From Sphingobacterium hungaricum (GTDB taxonomy: Bacteria; Bacteroidota; Bacteroidia; Sphingobacteriales; Sphingobacteriaceae), in NCBI RefSeq assembly GCF_015210005.1, contig NZ_MU158698.1, forward strand, positions 2,961,273 through 3,025,272: 64,000 nt of DNA, given 5' to 3'. Numbering within the stretch: position 1 is the first letter of the stretch; every line of letters begins with the position of its first letter. The position numbers and the translations under genes were made by a program. The notes under the pieces were generated by a model that was not told where the DNA came from, made no database searches, and was given only the letters and a program-made list of their open reading frames with translations. Shown in pieces: positions 45,153-54,607 of the stretch.

Positions 45153-45956
45153 ATGAAAAGCATGTTAAAGTTTTCGTCGATTGTATTGTCTGGGTTTATC
45201 CTGGCGGGATGTAGTACTGTTCCGCTATCAGGAAGAAAGCAGTTGTCTTTAGTAGATGATAACCAGATTCAGCAGCAGGCTGCTGTCGCATACAAAGAAT
45301 TTCTGTCGGACCCTTCAACGAAAGTTGTTACAGGAACGGCAAATGCAGCTTTAGTTAAAAAAGTAGGAAATAACATTGCGGCAGCGGTGAATCGTTACTT
45401 AACCGAACAGAACATTGCTCAAAACTATAATTTCAACTGGGAGTTTAATCTAGTCGAAAGCAAAGACGTAAATGCTTGGTGTATGCCTGGCGGTAAAGTG
45501 GCTGTGTATACAGGCATTCTGCCAATTACAGCAAATGAAGCAGGTTTGGCTACAGTGATGGGGCATGAGATTGCGCATGCAATTGCTCGTCACTCGATGG
45601 AACAAATGTCGAATCAATATGCTCTGCAAATCGGTGCTCAGGTTTTAGGAGCTACGACATCAAGCAAAAGCAGTATTTATACCGGCATCTTAAACCAAGC
45701 TTATGGTATTGGAGGCCAATTGGCTTTATTGAAATATTCGAGGAGCAACGAATCCGAAGCGGATAAGTTAGGATTGATTTTTATGGCGATGGCGGGTTAT
45801 AATCCTGAAGCGGCAGTTCCTTTCTGGGAACGAATGGCTCAAGGAAAATCTGGCGGAGCGCCTCCAGAGTTTTTAAGTACACACCCAAGCGATGCGCGAC
45901 GGATTTCGCAGATTCAGGCTTTGATTCCTGAAGCAATGAAATATTATAAAAAATAA
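45153..45956 (+). CDS. M48-family metallopeptidase lipoprotein
   Basis: A 267-aa exported protease. Lipoprotein signal MKSMLKFSSIVLSGFILAGC ends at Cys20. The zinc motif HEIAHAIARHS (HExxH) is followed by the third-ligand segment SNESEADKLGLIFMAMAGYNPEAA, and the ending FLSTHPSDARRISQIQALIPEA is typical of the periplasmic BepA/LoiP-type M48 group, which serve in outer membrane protein quality control. The closest role here is inferred. A terminator follows. Confidence 0.92.
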   Translation: MKSMLKFSSIVLSGFILAGCSTVPLSGRKQLSLVDDNQIQQQAAVAYKEFLSDPSTKVVTGTANAALVKKVGNNIAAAVNRYLTEQNIAQNYNFNWEFNLVESKDVNAWCMPGGKVAVYTGILPITANEAGLATVMGHEIAHAIARHSMEQMSNQYALQIGAQVLGATTSSKSSIYTGILNQAYGIGGQLALLKYSRSNESEADKLGLIFMAMAGYNPEAAVPFWERMAQGKSGGAPPEFLSTHPSDARRISQIQALIPEAMKYYKK

Positions 45957-45977
45957 CACATTAACAAATTGTTTTTG

Positions 45978-46008
45978 AAGCTGTTAGCGATAAGTTAACA
46001 GCTTTTTT
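45978..46008 (+). terminator. Terminator after the M48 gene
   Basis: AAGCTGTTA pairs with TAACAGCTT across a short loop and is followed by six T residues (46003-46008), about 20 bases after the stop. Confidence 0.8.
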
Positions 46009-46077
46009 GTTTTTATGTGTAACTTTCCGGTGATTAATCAGACTAATACACTGTATCAATATTTAACTAAAATTGAA

Positions 46078-46956
46078 ATGAGCTTAAAAATAACTAATCT
46101 TACAAAAACATATTCAAATGGTGTAAAAGCCTTAGATTCCATCAATTTAGAAATCGGAAACGGCATGTTCGGGCTCTTAGGGCCAAATGGGGCAGGCAAA
46201 TCTTCGTTGATGCGAACCATCGCAACCATTCAGTCACCCGATTCTGGTTCCATCGTCTTCAATGACATCGATGTCTTAAACGACAACCAAGGCTTGCGCA
46301 AAGTGCTAGGCTATCTTCCTCAGGAATTTGGGGTGTATCCGAATATGTCTGCTGAAGATTTACTGCTTTATTTCGCAGAATTAAAAGCAATTTCTAATGC
46401 CTCGGACAGAAAGAAGATTGTCAATGAAGTTTTAGAAATCACGAATCTTTCTGAAGTACGCAACAAAAGCGTGAGCGGGTATTCCGGGGGTATGAAACAA
46501 CGTTTCGGAATTGCGCAACTGTTATTGAACAATCCCCAGCTGATTATCGTAGATGAGCCGACCGCCGGATTAGACCCTGCGGAAAGACATCGTTTCTTAA
46601 ATGTGCTCCGTGAAATCGGAACAAACCATACCGTGATTTTTTCTACACACATCGTGGATGATGTCCGTGAGCTTTGCAATGAAATCGCGATTATGAATGG
46701 GGGAAAAGTGCTCCACCGAGGAAGCACGAGAAATAGCCAAGAACATTTGGAAGGCAGAATCTGGACTAGAATCATCGAACGTGCTGAATTTGATAGCTAC
46801 CAATCTAAATACAACATCATCTCATCAAATTACAACCAGGACAATACATTAAATATCCGCGTGTTGAGCGATGAACAACCTGAATTGAGTTTTGTGTCTG
46901 CAAGACCGATTTTGGAGGACACTTATTTTGTTGCACTTAAAAACGACAGAGCCTAA
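46078..46956 (+). CDS. ABC transporter ATP-binding protein (ABC-2 type)
   Basis: From the ATG at 46078 (MSLKITNLTKTYSNG) the protein has 292 aa; the open frame to 46015 runs into the preceding terminator and is not family-like. Walker A GPNGAGKSS, Q-loop YLPQEFGVYP, signature VSGYSGGMKQR, Walker B LIIVDEPTAGLDP and switch IFSTHIVDD are intact. Its TAA overlaps the ATG of the next gene (TAATG), a sign of translational coupling with the permease/peptidase fusion that it energises. Confidence 0.92.
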   Translation: MSLKITNLTKTYSNGVKALDSINLEIGNGMFGLLGPNGAGKSSLMRTIATIQSPDSGSIVFNDIDVLNDNQGLRKVLGYLPQEFGVYPNMSAEDLLLYFAELKAISNASDRKKIVNEVLEITNLSEVRNKSVSGYSGGMKQRFGIAQLLLNNPQLIIVDEPTAGLDPAERHRFLNVLREIGTNHTVIFSTHIVDDVRELCNEIAIMNGGKVLHRGSTRNSQEHLEGRIWTRIIERAEFDSYQSKYNIISSNYNQDNTLNIRVLSDEQPELSFVSARPILEDTYFVALKNDRA

Positions 46957-49900
46957 TGTTCAGCACCATTTATTTCTTCGAACTAAAACGCTGGTTTAAG
47001 AATCCTGCGTTTTATATCTACGTCGCGCTGTTTTTTAGTTTAAGTTTGTTTATCGTGGCTTCTTCTTTGGGAGTTTTCGATGGCGTGACGGCTTCGACTT
47101 CCGGAATGACCACCATCAACTCAGCGATTAACATTGCAGGAATTCTGAATTCCCTGTCGATGTTTATTTACTTTTTGTTGCCAACGATTATCGGTGCTTC
47201 GGTTTACCGTGATTTCCAATACAATGTGCATAGCTACTTGTATTCGTATCCGATAACCAAACTGTCTTATTTATCCGCTAAATTCCTGAGCGCGCTGACG
47301 ATTATTACACTGGTCAGCCTTTCGTTGGGATTGGGATTTTATGTTGCGCAGTATTTGCCTAATGTCAATCAAAATTTATTAGGGCCTAATAACATCATGG
47401 CTTATTTACAGCCATTTATTTACTTTATTATTCCAAATTACATCCTGTTTGGTGCGATTATTTTTGCCTTGGTGACTTTTACGAGGAACGTGTATTCAGG
47501 AGTTATTTTCGTGCTGTTTTTGTTTGTCTTGCAGACTTTCTTGAATATGCTGACCAGCAACATGGACAACCGCGACCTTGCTGCGCTGGTAGACCCTTTT
47601 GGTTTTGAAGCTTTGTCGCATTATACAAAATACTGGACGATTGACGAACAAAATAACTCAAATTTGCCGTTTACGGGGGTTATTTTAAATAACCGCCTGA
47701 TTTGGATGGGAGTTGCGGTCGTCATTTTGGCTTTGTTCTACAAATCATTTAGTTTCAATTACCAAACATTTAGTTTCCGCAAAAAAGGGGAAGGCAAGCG
47801 TTTGACCAAAAACAATTTCGGTAGCATCATCAATGTCAGCCTTCCGAAAGTCAATTTCGATTATTCATTCCTAAGCAGGTTAAAAACTGCCTGGTCGCTT
47901 TCGAATTACGATTTCAAATACATCGTCAAAAACTGGACATTCATTATTATCATGATTGTGACTGTTTTGATGGCGCTTGTGGTCGCTTCTTTTTCTGGGC
48001 AGATATACGGCACCGAGATTTATCCCATGACTTGGAATGTATTGGATACGCTCGGCAACATTTATGGCTTCTTCTTGCAGATTTTAATTTTCCTTTTCGC
48101 TGGAATGCTTATTCAGCGTGCCCGAATGGCGAATATGAGCAATTTAGTGGACGCAACAGCAATTCCAAACTGGACCTTGCTATTCTCTAAATTTATTGCT
48201 TTAGTCAAAATGACCTTGCTGGTCTTGCTGATTAGCATGCTGACCGGTATCATCTATCAGGCTTATCAAGGCTATTATCATTTCGAGATAATGCATTACA
48301 TTACCGAGCTATTCGGACTGAAAATGCTTAATTATTTGGTGCTGATTTTCTTTGCGATTTTTGTCCAATCATTCTTCAAAAACTATTTCGTCGGATTTTT
48401 TGCTTGTTTGGTTGTCTTCTTGATTATTCCTTTTCTATCAAGAATCGGCATCGAGCAGTCAATTTATAAATTCAATCAAGGGCCTGGTTTTAGCTATTCG
48501 GATATGAATGGATATGGCGATGTACGTCATTATCTGTACTATAAATTGTACTGGCTATTGTTTTGTGTAGTGCTTTACATCATTACTTTGTTATTTTGGA
48601 AGCGCGGTGTCGTTCAAGGATTCAAAGAGAAATTTGCAAATGCAAAAGCTAGGTTCACGCCCGCGATTGCGACAGCAATAATCGTGTTTCTAGTGGCTTT
48701 TGTCGGATTGGGCTATGCCATCTATTACCAGAAAAATGTCAAAGAGACCTTCGTTTCTCAAAATGAAACCGAAAAAATAACCGTCGATTACGAGAAGAAA
48801 TACAAGAAATACAGCAAACTGCCGATGCCGAGGATTGTGGATGTCAAAGTCGACATGAACATTTATCCAAAGGAGCGAAATTATGATGCGACGGTGCATT
48901 ATCAAACAGTCAATAAAACTGGAAAAACCATAGATACCTTGTTTTTATCGTATTCCGACGAGTTGCAAACGCTGGATATTTCCGGAGGTTTTAAAGAAGT
49001 CATTCGCGATACGGTAACCGACATCCGGGTCTTGGCTTTGAATACAACCTTGCAACCATTGGATACCTTGCGTATTACCTCTACGTATCAGAACAAACCG
49101 AACAACTTTTTGTACGATGTGTCGCCGATTCTAGAAAATGGAACCTTCATTAATAACATGATGTTCCTGAGCATTGGCTATAATGATGGCGGAGAATTAG
49201 TGGATAATAAGATTCGTCAGAAATACAATCTGCCAGACAGAGACCGCATGCCTGACCCGACGGATTCCTTGGCTTTGCAGAACACCTACATCTCCCAAGA
49301 TGCCGACTGGATTAACTTCGAAACGACTGTGAGCACCTCGGATGACCAGATTGCTATTGCGCCGGGCTATTTGCAGAAAGAATGGGAAAAAGATGGCAGA
49401 AGGTATTTCCATTACAAAATGGATAAAGAAATCTTGAATTTCTATTCCTTTATGTCTGCTCGCTATGAAGTCTTGAAGGACAAAGAAAATGGCGTTAATC
49501 TAGAGATTTATTACCATAAGGGCCATGAGTTCAACTTAGAACGCATGATGAAGTCGATGAAAGCTTCCTTGGCGTATTATGGCAGTAGCTTTAGTCCTTA
49601 CCAGTTCGACCAAATGCGTATTATTGAATTTCCGCTGACACATGGAACATTTGCCCAGGCATTTGCCAATACTGTTCCGTTTTCTGAAGGCATTGGATTT
49701 ATTGCCAATGTAGACGATGAGGACCCGAATAAATTGGATTATCCATATTCGGTCATCTCGCATGAATTTGCGCATCAGTGGTGGGCGCATCAGGTAATCG
49801 GAGCGGCGGTGAAAGGAGCGACCATGCTTTCCGAATCATTGTCTGAATACAGTTCGCTAAAGGTGTTGGAAAAAACCTATGGCCAAGACCAAATGCGCAA

Positions 49901-50603
49901 GTTTTTAAAAGAAGCGCTGGATAGTTACCTGATGGGCAGAACAAGCGAAATATTAAAGGAAAATCCATTGATGTACAATGAAAACCAGCAATATATTCAT
50001 TACAACAAAGGTTCGCTAGTGATGTATGCCATGAGTGATTTTATGGGAGAGACGGTTTTTAATAACTTTTTAAAGGAATATGTACAGCGCACGGCTTTTC
50101 AATATCCTCCATATACCACGTCGATTGAATTCGTCGACCTGTTAAAAAGTAGGACGCCTGATTCGCTTCAATACCTAATCAAAGACATGTACGAAACGAT
50201 TACGCTCTATGATAATGCGGTCGAATCGGTTACGTACAAAAAAATAAATGATAAGAAATACCAAGTAGATATTACATACAAAGTGTCTAAATACCGTACG
50301 GACGACATGGGAAAACGCTCCTACGAAGACAAAAAGGGCGAAGGCTTGACGCAAAAAATCGGTAAATCCGAAGTCAAATCTCTTCCTTTAAATGACTACG
50401 TGGAGATTGGAATATTTGGCAAGCAAAAGGATAAAGGCAAATTTAAAGTCGACAATCAGATTTATCTGGCAAAGCAGAAAATCAACAAGATAGAAAACAA
50501 AATTACCTTATTCGTGACCGAAGAACCGGTGGAAGTCGGTGTAGACCCGTATAACAAACTGATTGATACGGATTCCAACGATAATCGAAAGACTGTTTTA
50601 TAA
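46956..50603 (+). CDS. ABC-2 permease fused to an M1-type zinc aminopeptidase
   Basis: A 1215-aa fusion. The first 600 residues or so hold about twelve membrane helices in two ABC-2-like groups. A M1-like peptidase follows outside the membrane. Its zinc motif is HEFAH at residues 936-940 in ISHEFAHQWWAHQ, with the acidic ligand in MLSESLSEYSSL about 20 residues on. The later NKGSLVMYAMSDFMGE also fits M1 proteases. The protein probably sits in the inner membrane with the peptidase on the periplasmic side. Whether it exports peptides or processes them is unknown. It is translationally coupled to the upstream ATPase. Confidence 0.9.
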   Translation: MFSTIYFFELKRWFKNPAFYIYVALFFSLSLFIVASSLGVFDGVTASTSGMTTINSAINIAGILNSLSMFIYFLLPTIIGASVYRDFQYNVHSYLYSYPITKLSYLSAKFLSALTIITLVSLSLGLGFYVAQYLPNVNQNLLGPNNIMAYLQPFIYFIIPNYILFGAIIFALVTFTRNVYSGVIFVLFLFVLQTFLNMLTSNMDNRDLAALVDPFGFEALSHYTKYWTIDEQNNSNLPFTGVILNNRLIWMGVAVVILALFYKSFSFNYQTFSFRKKGEGKRLTKNNFGSIINVSLPKVNFDYSFLSRLKTAWSLSNYDFKYIVKNWTFIIIMIVTVLMALVVASFSGQIYGTEIYPMTWNVLDTLGNIYGFFLQILIFLFAGMLIQRARMANMSNLVDATAIPNWTLLFSKFIALVKMTLLVLLISMLTGIIYQAYQGYYHFEIMHYITELFGLKMLNYLVLIFFAIFVQSFFKNYFVGFFACLVVFLIIPFLSRIGIEQSIYKFNQGPGFSYSDMNGYGDVRHYLYYKLYWLLFCVVLYIITLLFWKRGVVQGFKEKFANAKARFTPAIATAIIVFLVAFVGLGYAIYYQKNVKETFVSQNETEKITVDYEKKYKKYSKLPMPRIVDVKVDMNIYPKERNYDATVHYQTVNKTGKTIDTLFLSYSDELQTLDISGGFKEVIRDTVTDIRVLALNTTLQPLDTLRITSTYQNKPNNFLYDVSPILENGTFINNMMFLSIGYNDGGELVDNKIRQKYNLPDRDRMPDPTDSLALQNTYISQDADWINFETTVSTSDDQIAIAPGYLQKEWEKDGRRYFHYKMDKEILNFYSFMSARYEVLKDKENGVNLEIYYHKGHEFNLERMMKSMKASLAYYGSSFSPYQFDQMRIIEFPLTHGTFAQAFANTVPFSEGIGFIANVDDEDPNKLDYPYSVISHEFAHQWWAHQVIGAAVKGATMLSESLSEYSSLKVLEKTYGQDQMRKFLKEALDSYLMGRTSEILKENPLMYNENQQYIHYNKGSLVMYAMSDFMGETVFNNFLKEYVQRTAFQYPPYTTSIEFVDLLKSRTPDSLQYLIKDMYETITLYDNAVESVTYKKINDKKYQVDITYKVSKYRTDDMGKRSYEDKKGEGLTQKIGKSEVKSLPLNDYVEIGIFGKQKDKGKFKVDNQIYLAKQKINKIENKITLFVTEEPVEVGVDPYNKLIDTDSNDNRKTVL

Positions 50604-50614
50604 TAGGAATTATC

Positions 50615-50649
50615 AAAGCCTTCCAAAGAAATTTGCGAAGGCTTTTTTT
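50615..50649. terminator. Bidirectional terminator
   Basis: AAAGCCTTC / GAAGGCTTT stem with a 13-base loop and a T run (50643-50649) between the fusion gene and the convergent methyltransferase gene. Confidence 0.8.
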
Positions 50650-50651
50650 AG

Positions 50652-51848
50652 CTATTCACTTGCCGCAATCGCTTTTTTTGCCGCTATGCAAATCAGCTTT
50701 TCATCCTTGTCTGTCGTAAAGAACAGGTAAATCTCATTGCCATCTTTGATTTTAAATTTCTTGCGGATTTCATCCACTTTAAGCGGAAAGTTTTTGCTCT
50801 GCACATGCGCCTTCGGATAGGGATTGTTCTTCTTCAAGCTCGCGAATGGAAGAATGTCCAAGATATGAAAACTCCGTCCTATAAAGTCAGGTATCCATTC
50901 TGATGAACTATACAAATGGCTATGCTGATGAAGTTTATGAATATTATACTGCTGCGCAATGGTCTTAAATGCACCGGCCTTGAGTACGGCGACATCCGGG
51001 TCGTATAAATAGTTCAGCGGTTCGGAATAGCTCAATTCGATTTCTTTTTCCTGCCGGAATGGGTAGGAGAGTTCGTAGACCTGCTCGCGGATAAGCGCAA
51101 TCACTTGAATCTTCACATGGCCCGAAAAATCCCTTTCCTGTACAAAAACCAATTCCTTGCAGTCCCCATCTACACTCACGACCGTGACTGATTTGCAGTG
51201 CTTCAGCTGGCTGATGGCTTTGGAAATATCCAGCAATGGCGACACCTTGCTAATGACCGTTTTTGCCTTCTGGAAAAAGACATCTTGCAGACCGACAATA
51301 TCGGGTTCGCATTCCTCCAAAAGAAAAAACCGCTGGTTTTTGTTGCGCCTCGAAGGGTCTACATAAATGTAATCCAGACTCCCATCTTCCTGCTCGTTTA
51401 GGATTCCTAAGCCATCGGCTTTTAAAAAACGGATATTCGTTGCACCTAAAATGCCCGCATTATAAGCTACGATTTCCGCCAACTGTTCATTCAGTTCACA
51501 ATAAAGCACTTCTTTGCAGCTAGTCGAAAAATAATAGCTGTCTACGCCAAATCCTCCTGTAAGGTCGATTAACCGACTGTTGGCTTCGATTAGGCGAAGC
51601 TTTAGAGCGCCTGTTTTTTCGGAAGAACTTTGTTCAATATTGATTTTATCTGGATAATAAATCCCTTCAGTACTAGCCCAAGTCGGCAGTTTGCTGACCG
51701 AGCGCTGATGGCCATCGAGTTGATTTGCCAGTTCGCCCGAACTCACCAAAGGGAATGGACTTTTTTGAAGAGCGATTTTTTGCGGATTTTCGGCAGCCTT
51801 TTCCTTTAGAAAAACCTGTACCTCCGGCTCTAGGATATGCTTATTCAT
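50652..51848 (-). CDS. PG_1098-type class I SAM-dependent methyltransferase with THUMP-like domain
   Basis: A 398-aa cytosolic protein. After an N-terminal helical part, a Rossmann-type methyltransferase core shows motif I LIDLTGGFGVDSYYFS (about 94-110), LYCELNEQLAEIVAYNA, and the catalytic-type YVDPSRRNKNQRFF. A ferredoxin-like and THUMP-like C-terminal part follows (SKNFPLKVDEIRKKFKIKDGNEIYLFFTTDKDEKLICIAAKK). The build is that of the PG_1098 family, presumed RNA methyltransferases of Bacteroidota; the RNA target is not known. Confidence 0.85.
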   Translation of the reverse strand: MNKHILEPEVQVFLKEKAAENPQKIALQKSPFPLVSSGELANQLDGHQRSVSKLPTWASTEGIYYPDKINIEQSSSEKTGALKLRLIEANSRLIDLTGGFGVDSYYFSTSCKEVLYCELNEQLAEIVAYNAGILGATNIRFLKADGLGILNEQEDGSLDYIYVDPSRRNKNQRFFLLEECEPDIVGLQDVFFQKAKTVISKVSPLLDISKAISQLKHCKSVTVVSVDGDCKELVFVQERDFSGHVKIQVIALIREQVYELSYPFRQEKEIELSYSEPLNYLYDPDVAVLKAGAFKTIAQQYNIHKLHQHSHLYSSSEWIPDFIGRSFHILDILPFASLKKNNPYPKAHVQSKNFPLKVDEIRKKFKIKDGNEIYLFFTTDKDEKLICIAAKKAIAASE

Positions 51849-52042
51849 GATTATCCCAAAAGTAAAGATTATAAGTCAAAAACTATTTCCCTTTCAGGTA
51901 TGAAATAGAAATTGATTACCGTTAGCCAACATGTGGACAATAAATCCCAATCCAGTAAAATTGCATCGCCTTACTCAATCGGGATAATTTTTCGCCTTTA
52001 TAAATTGAAGTTTGAATTAAAATTAAACGTCTGAGTTTTCAA

Positions 52043-53311
52043 TTAATCTTCTCGCTTCTTTACGAGCATTTGGCAGGTATAGCTATCTTTTAGCTCGCGA
52101 ATGATCTGTTTGTCGACCAACACGCGATCAATCGTTTCCTGGTTATAATAGCGTATCGTAATCAATTCCAAACCCGTCGCCACGGTCACTTTGTAGCGCT
52201 TCTCCAAGTTTTCCAATAGATCCAATACATTTTCGCCCGTATCATCCACAGCAACCGAAAAACTAATCGCGCTATTGTGCATCATATTGATTTTCACCCG
52301 ATGCTGATGGAATTGATTGAAAATATAGCTTAGGTTGTCTTCGACAATAAAAGAGAAATCCCTTGGCTGTATATTGATAAAAACTTGGTTGACCTTAAAG
52401 ATAAAGGAGGGAACCGGAAGCTTTTGATTCGTGGTTTTGATTTCTGTACCAGGTTCTGAAGGATTAACAAATGATTTGACATTCAAGGTAATCTTCTTGT
52501 TTTGCAAGGGTTTAATCGTTTTGGGATGGATGACAGTCGCTCCGTAATAGGTAAGCTCAATGGCATCGGTGTAGGAAAGCTCAGGAATCAATTCGGTCTT
52601 CTCAAACCATTTTGGGTCTGCATTCAATACACCCGGAACATCTTTCCAGATTGTAATGTTTTCAGCATTTAAGCAGGAAGCAAAGATAGCCGCTGAATAA
52701 TCCGAACCTTCGCGCCCTAAAGTCGTTGTGAAGTTTTCGGAGGTCGAACCGATAAATCCTTGCGTGATTACCACCTGTTCGTCCAATATCGAAGGAATTT
52801 CACGGCGAATCTTTTCTTCCGTCTTTTCCCAATCCACATTCGCTTCACGGTAGGCATTGTCGGTAAAGATATAATCTCGAGCATCCAGCCAAACGGTATT
52901 CAAACCGATATGCTTGCCGTAGGCCGCAATGATTTTCGTAGAAATCAATTCGCCCATCGACACGATCTGGTCATACAGGTAGTCGTAAGCATCTTGGGGT
53001 TCTTCTTCGAGGATCCATTCGATCTCGACAAAAGCATTCGCCACTTCATCGTAGATAGGATGCACTTCGACCTCAAAAAGCTCATGCAACAAAATATTGT
53101 GTTCTTGTTTAAGTTTTTCCAGTAAACAAAATGCGTCACCTTCGCCTTTCACATAAGCGTTAGTGATTTCCTGAAGGCGATCGGTTGTCTTTCCCATTGC
53201 CGAGACGACCACCAAAAGGGGTTCATCCTGATAGTTTTGAATGATCGAGGTTACATTTTTTACACTGGTAGCATCTTTAACGGATGCTCCCCCAAATTTG
53301 AATACTTGCAT
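52043..53311 (-). CDS. Aspartate kinase (monofunctional)
   Basis: The enzyme phosphorylates aspartate to start lysine, threonine and methionine synthesis. The 422-aa protein has the KFGGASV motif at residues 5-11, TTLGREGSDYSAAIFAS for substrate binding, and WKDVPGVLNADP. Two ACT-like regulatory segments lie in the C-terminal third (about 300-420), so feedback control is likely. It is the last gene of the minus-strand run yggS-GNAT-DUF3298-aspartate kinase. No homoserine dehydrogenase domain follows. Confidence 0.92.
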   Translation of the reverse strand: MQVFKFGGASVKDATSVKNVTSIIQNYQDEPLLVVVSAMGKTTDRLQEITNAYVKGEGDAFCLLEKLKQEHNILLHELFEVEVHPIYDEVANAFVEIEWILEEEPQDAYDYLYDQIVSMGELISTKIIAAYGKHIGLNTVWLDARDYIFTDNAYREANVDWEKTEEKIRREIPSILDEQVVITQGFIGSTSENFTTTLGREGSDYSAAIFASCLNAENITIWKDVPGVLNADPKWFEKTELIPELSYTDAIELTYYGATVIHPKTIKPLQNKKITLNVKSFVNPSEPGTEIKTTNQKLPVPSFIFKVNQVFINIQPRDFSFIVEDNLSYIFNQFHQHRVKINMMHNSAISFSVAVDDTGENVLDLLENLEKRYKVTVATGLELITIRYYNQETIDRVLVDKQIIRELKDSYTCQMLVKKRED

Positions 53312-53329
53312 GAAGGTTAAAACTCTAAA

Positions 53330-54151
53330 TTAATTTGCAATACTTTTGATGTAGTTAAGTCCTTTAGCATTAAATAAATCCTTTATGGAATCGTAAGGAA
53401 TCTTTAATTCTGTGGGGCCGTCGGCGTATGATTTTATTTCATACGGATTGTAATAGAAGATGATCGAATCTTTCAACAAGCCAAAATTTTCAGTCAATGC
53501 AAACTGATGGTTATCGAAGAAATATTGATCGCTATAACTTGCCGTGTCGGACAACTTCTCTAACATCCGAAAATGTTTTTCTGCAATTTTAACTAATTCT
53601 TTTCTTTTATAATCAGGAATTATGGATTTAAGCTCAATTTTTTCATTATTGATCGGGTCATAATTTGTCCATAAGGAATAGTAATTGCCATGCGCACCGC
53701 CTGTAAATTCGTAAGTAAAATTGCTGATGGAAATGACTTTTGGAGAATTTACATGGATCTTCAAATTGATTTTCTTGAACCAAGTTGCTTTCGAAATGCG
53801 GTCGTCATTGTCTTCGACAAATTCATTATAACCTGACAAGAAACTATCAGATGCTTCATCAAGCGTGGATTCACCATCGACCAACAGGTTCTTCTGAACA
53901 AATGAATCGACAACAGGATTTTCGAACTTAGGATAAAAAACCTCGAAATAGGTAGTGTCCAATTGCTCCTCATTTTGTTGAAAATAAGGACTGATGCGCT
54001 TGAACTCCATCATGCTATATTTGGCCGTGTCCGATTTTTGGACAGCAGCCTGTTTTGGCTCGTTTTCTTCTTCGACTTCTTTTTGTTTTGCAGGCTGTTG
54101 GCACGAATAGAATAGACAAACCATGGAAATAAGGAATGCATATCTAATCAT
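53330..54151 (-). CDS. DUF3298/DUF4163 lipoprotein
   Basis: A 273-aa lipoprotein; signal MIRYAFLISMVCLFYSC with Cys17, then a charged linker (KQKEVEEENEPKQ). The body carries an N-terminal DUF4163-like part and the DUF3298 signature ISISNFTYEFTGGAHGNYYSLWTNYDPINNEKIELKSI and YYNPYEIKSYADGPTELKIPYD. Such proteins (RsiV-like fold) are periplasmic and of unknown function, sometimes lysozyme-binding in other phyla. Its start overlaps the GNAT gene end by 8 bases. Confidence 0.87.
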   Translation of the reverse strand: MIRYAFLISMVCLFYSCQQPAKQKEVEEENEPKQAAVQKSDTAKYSMMEFKRISPYFQQNEEQLDTTYFEVFYPKFENPVVDSFVQKNLLVDGESTLDEASDSFLSGYNEFVEDNDDRISKATWFKKINLKIHVNSPKVISISNFTYEFTGGAHGNYYSLWTNYDPINNEKIELKSIIPDYKRKELVKIAEKHFRMLEKLSDTASYSDQYFFDNHQFALTENFGLLKDSIIFYYNPYEIKSYADGPTELKIPYDSIKDLFNAKGLNYIKSIAN

Positions 54152-54605
54152 AGTCAGGAAAATTTAAACTTACATTCACCCATTCACCGTCAAAACTGGC
54201 CTTATATTTTTCGTAGAAATGAATAGCAGGTTCGTTCCAATCCAATACTTGCCACATCATCCCGCTATATTTCTTATCCTTTGCATATTGGATCGTATGA
54301 TCCAGCAATTGCTTTCCGTAACCGTTTCCGCGCATTTCTTCGGCCACGATCAAATCCTCCAAATACAAGCGCCGACCCTTCCAAGTCGAATATCGCACGT
54401 AATACAGGGAAAGCCCAACTATGTACCCATTGATTTCTCCCACAAAAGCACCCCAAACGGGGTTTTCGCCAAAACCGGCATCCATGAACTCAAAAATAGA
54501 AACGGTTACTGCATCCGGTTGTTTCTCGAACACAGCCAACTCACGAATCAATTCCATCATCCGATCTACATCTTTAACAGTAGCTTTTCTAACTTTAAAC
54601 GACAT
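54144..54605 (-). CDS. GNAT family N-acetyltransferase (diamine acetyltransferase-like)
   Basis: A 153-aa cytosolic acetyltransferase. Motif A for acetyl-CoA binding is LIVAEEMRGNGYGKQLLDHTIQYAK (R/Q-x-x-G-x-G form). The N-terminal IRELAVFEKQPDAVTVS and WNEPAIHFYEKYKASF near the end resemble spermidine/spermine-type acetyltransferases. The substrate cannot be decided from sequence. It lies two bases after yggS and overlaps the lipoprotein gene. Confidence 0.87.
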   Translation of the reverse strand: MSFKVRKATVKDVDRMMELIRELAVFEKQPDAVTVSIFEFMDAGFGENPVWGAFVGEINGYIVGLSLYYVRYSTWKGRRLYLEDLIVAEEMRGNGYGKQLLDHTIQYAKDKKYSGMMWQVLDWNEPAIHFYEKYKASFDGEWVNVSLNFPDYD

Positions 54606-54607
54606 GT

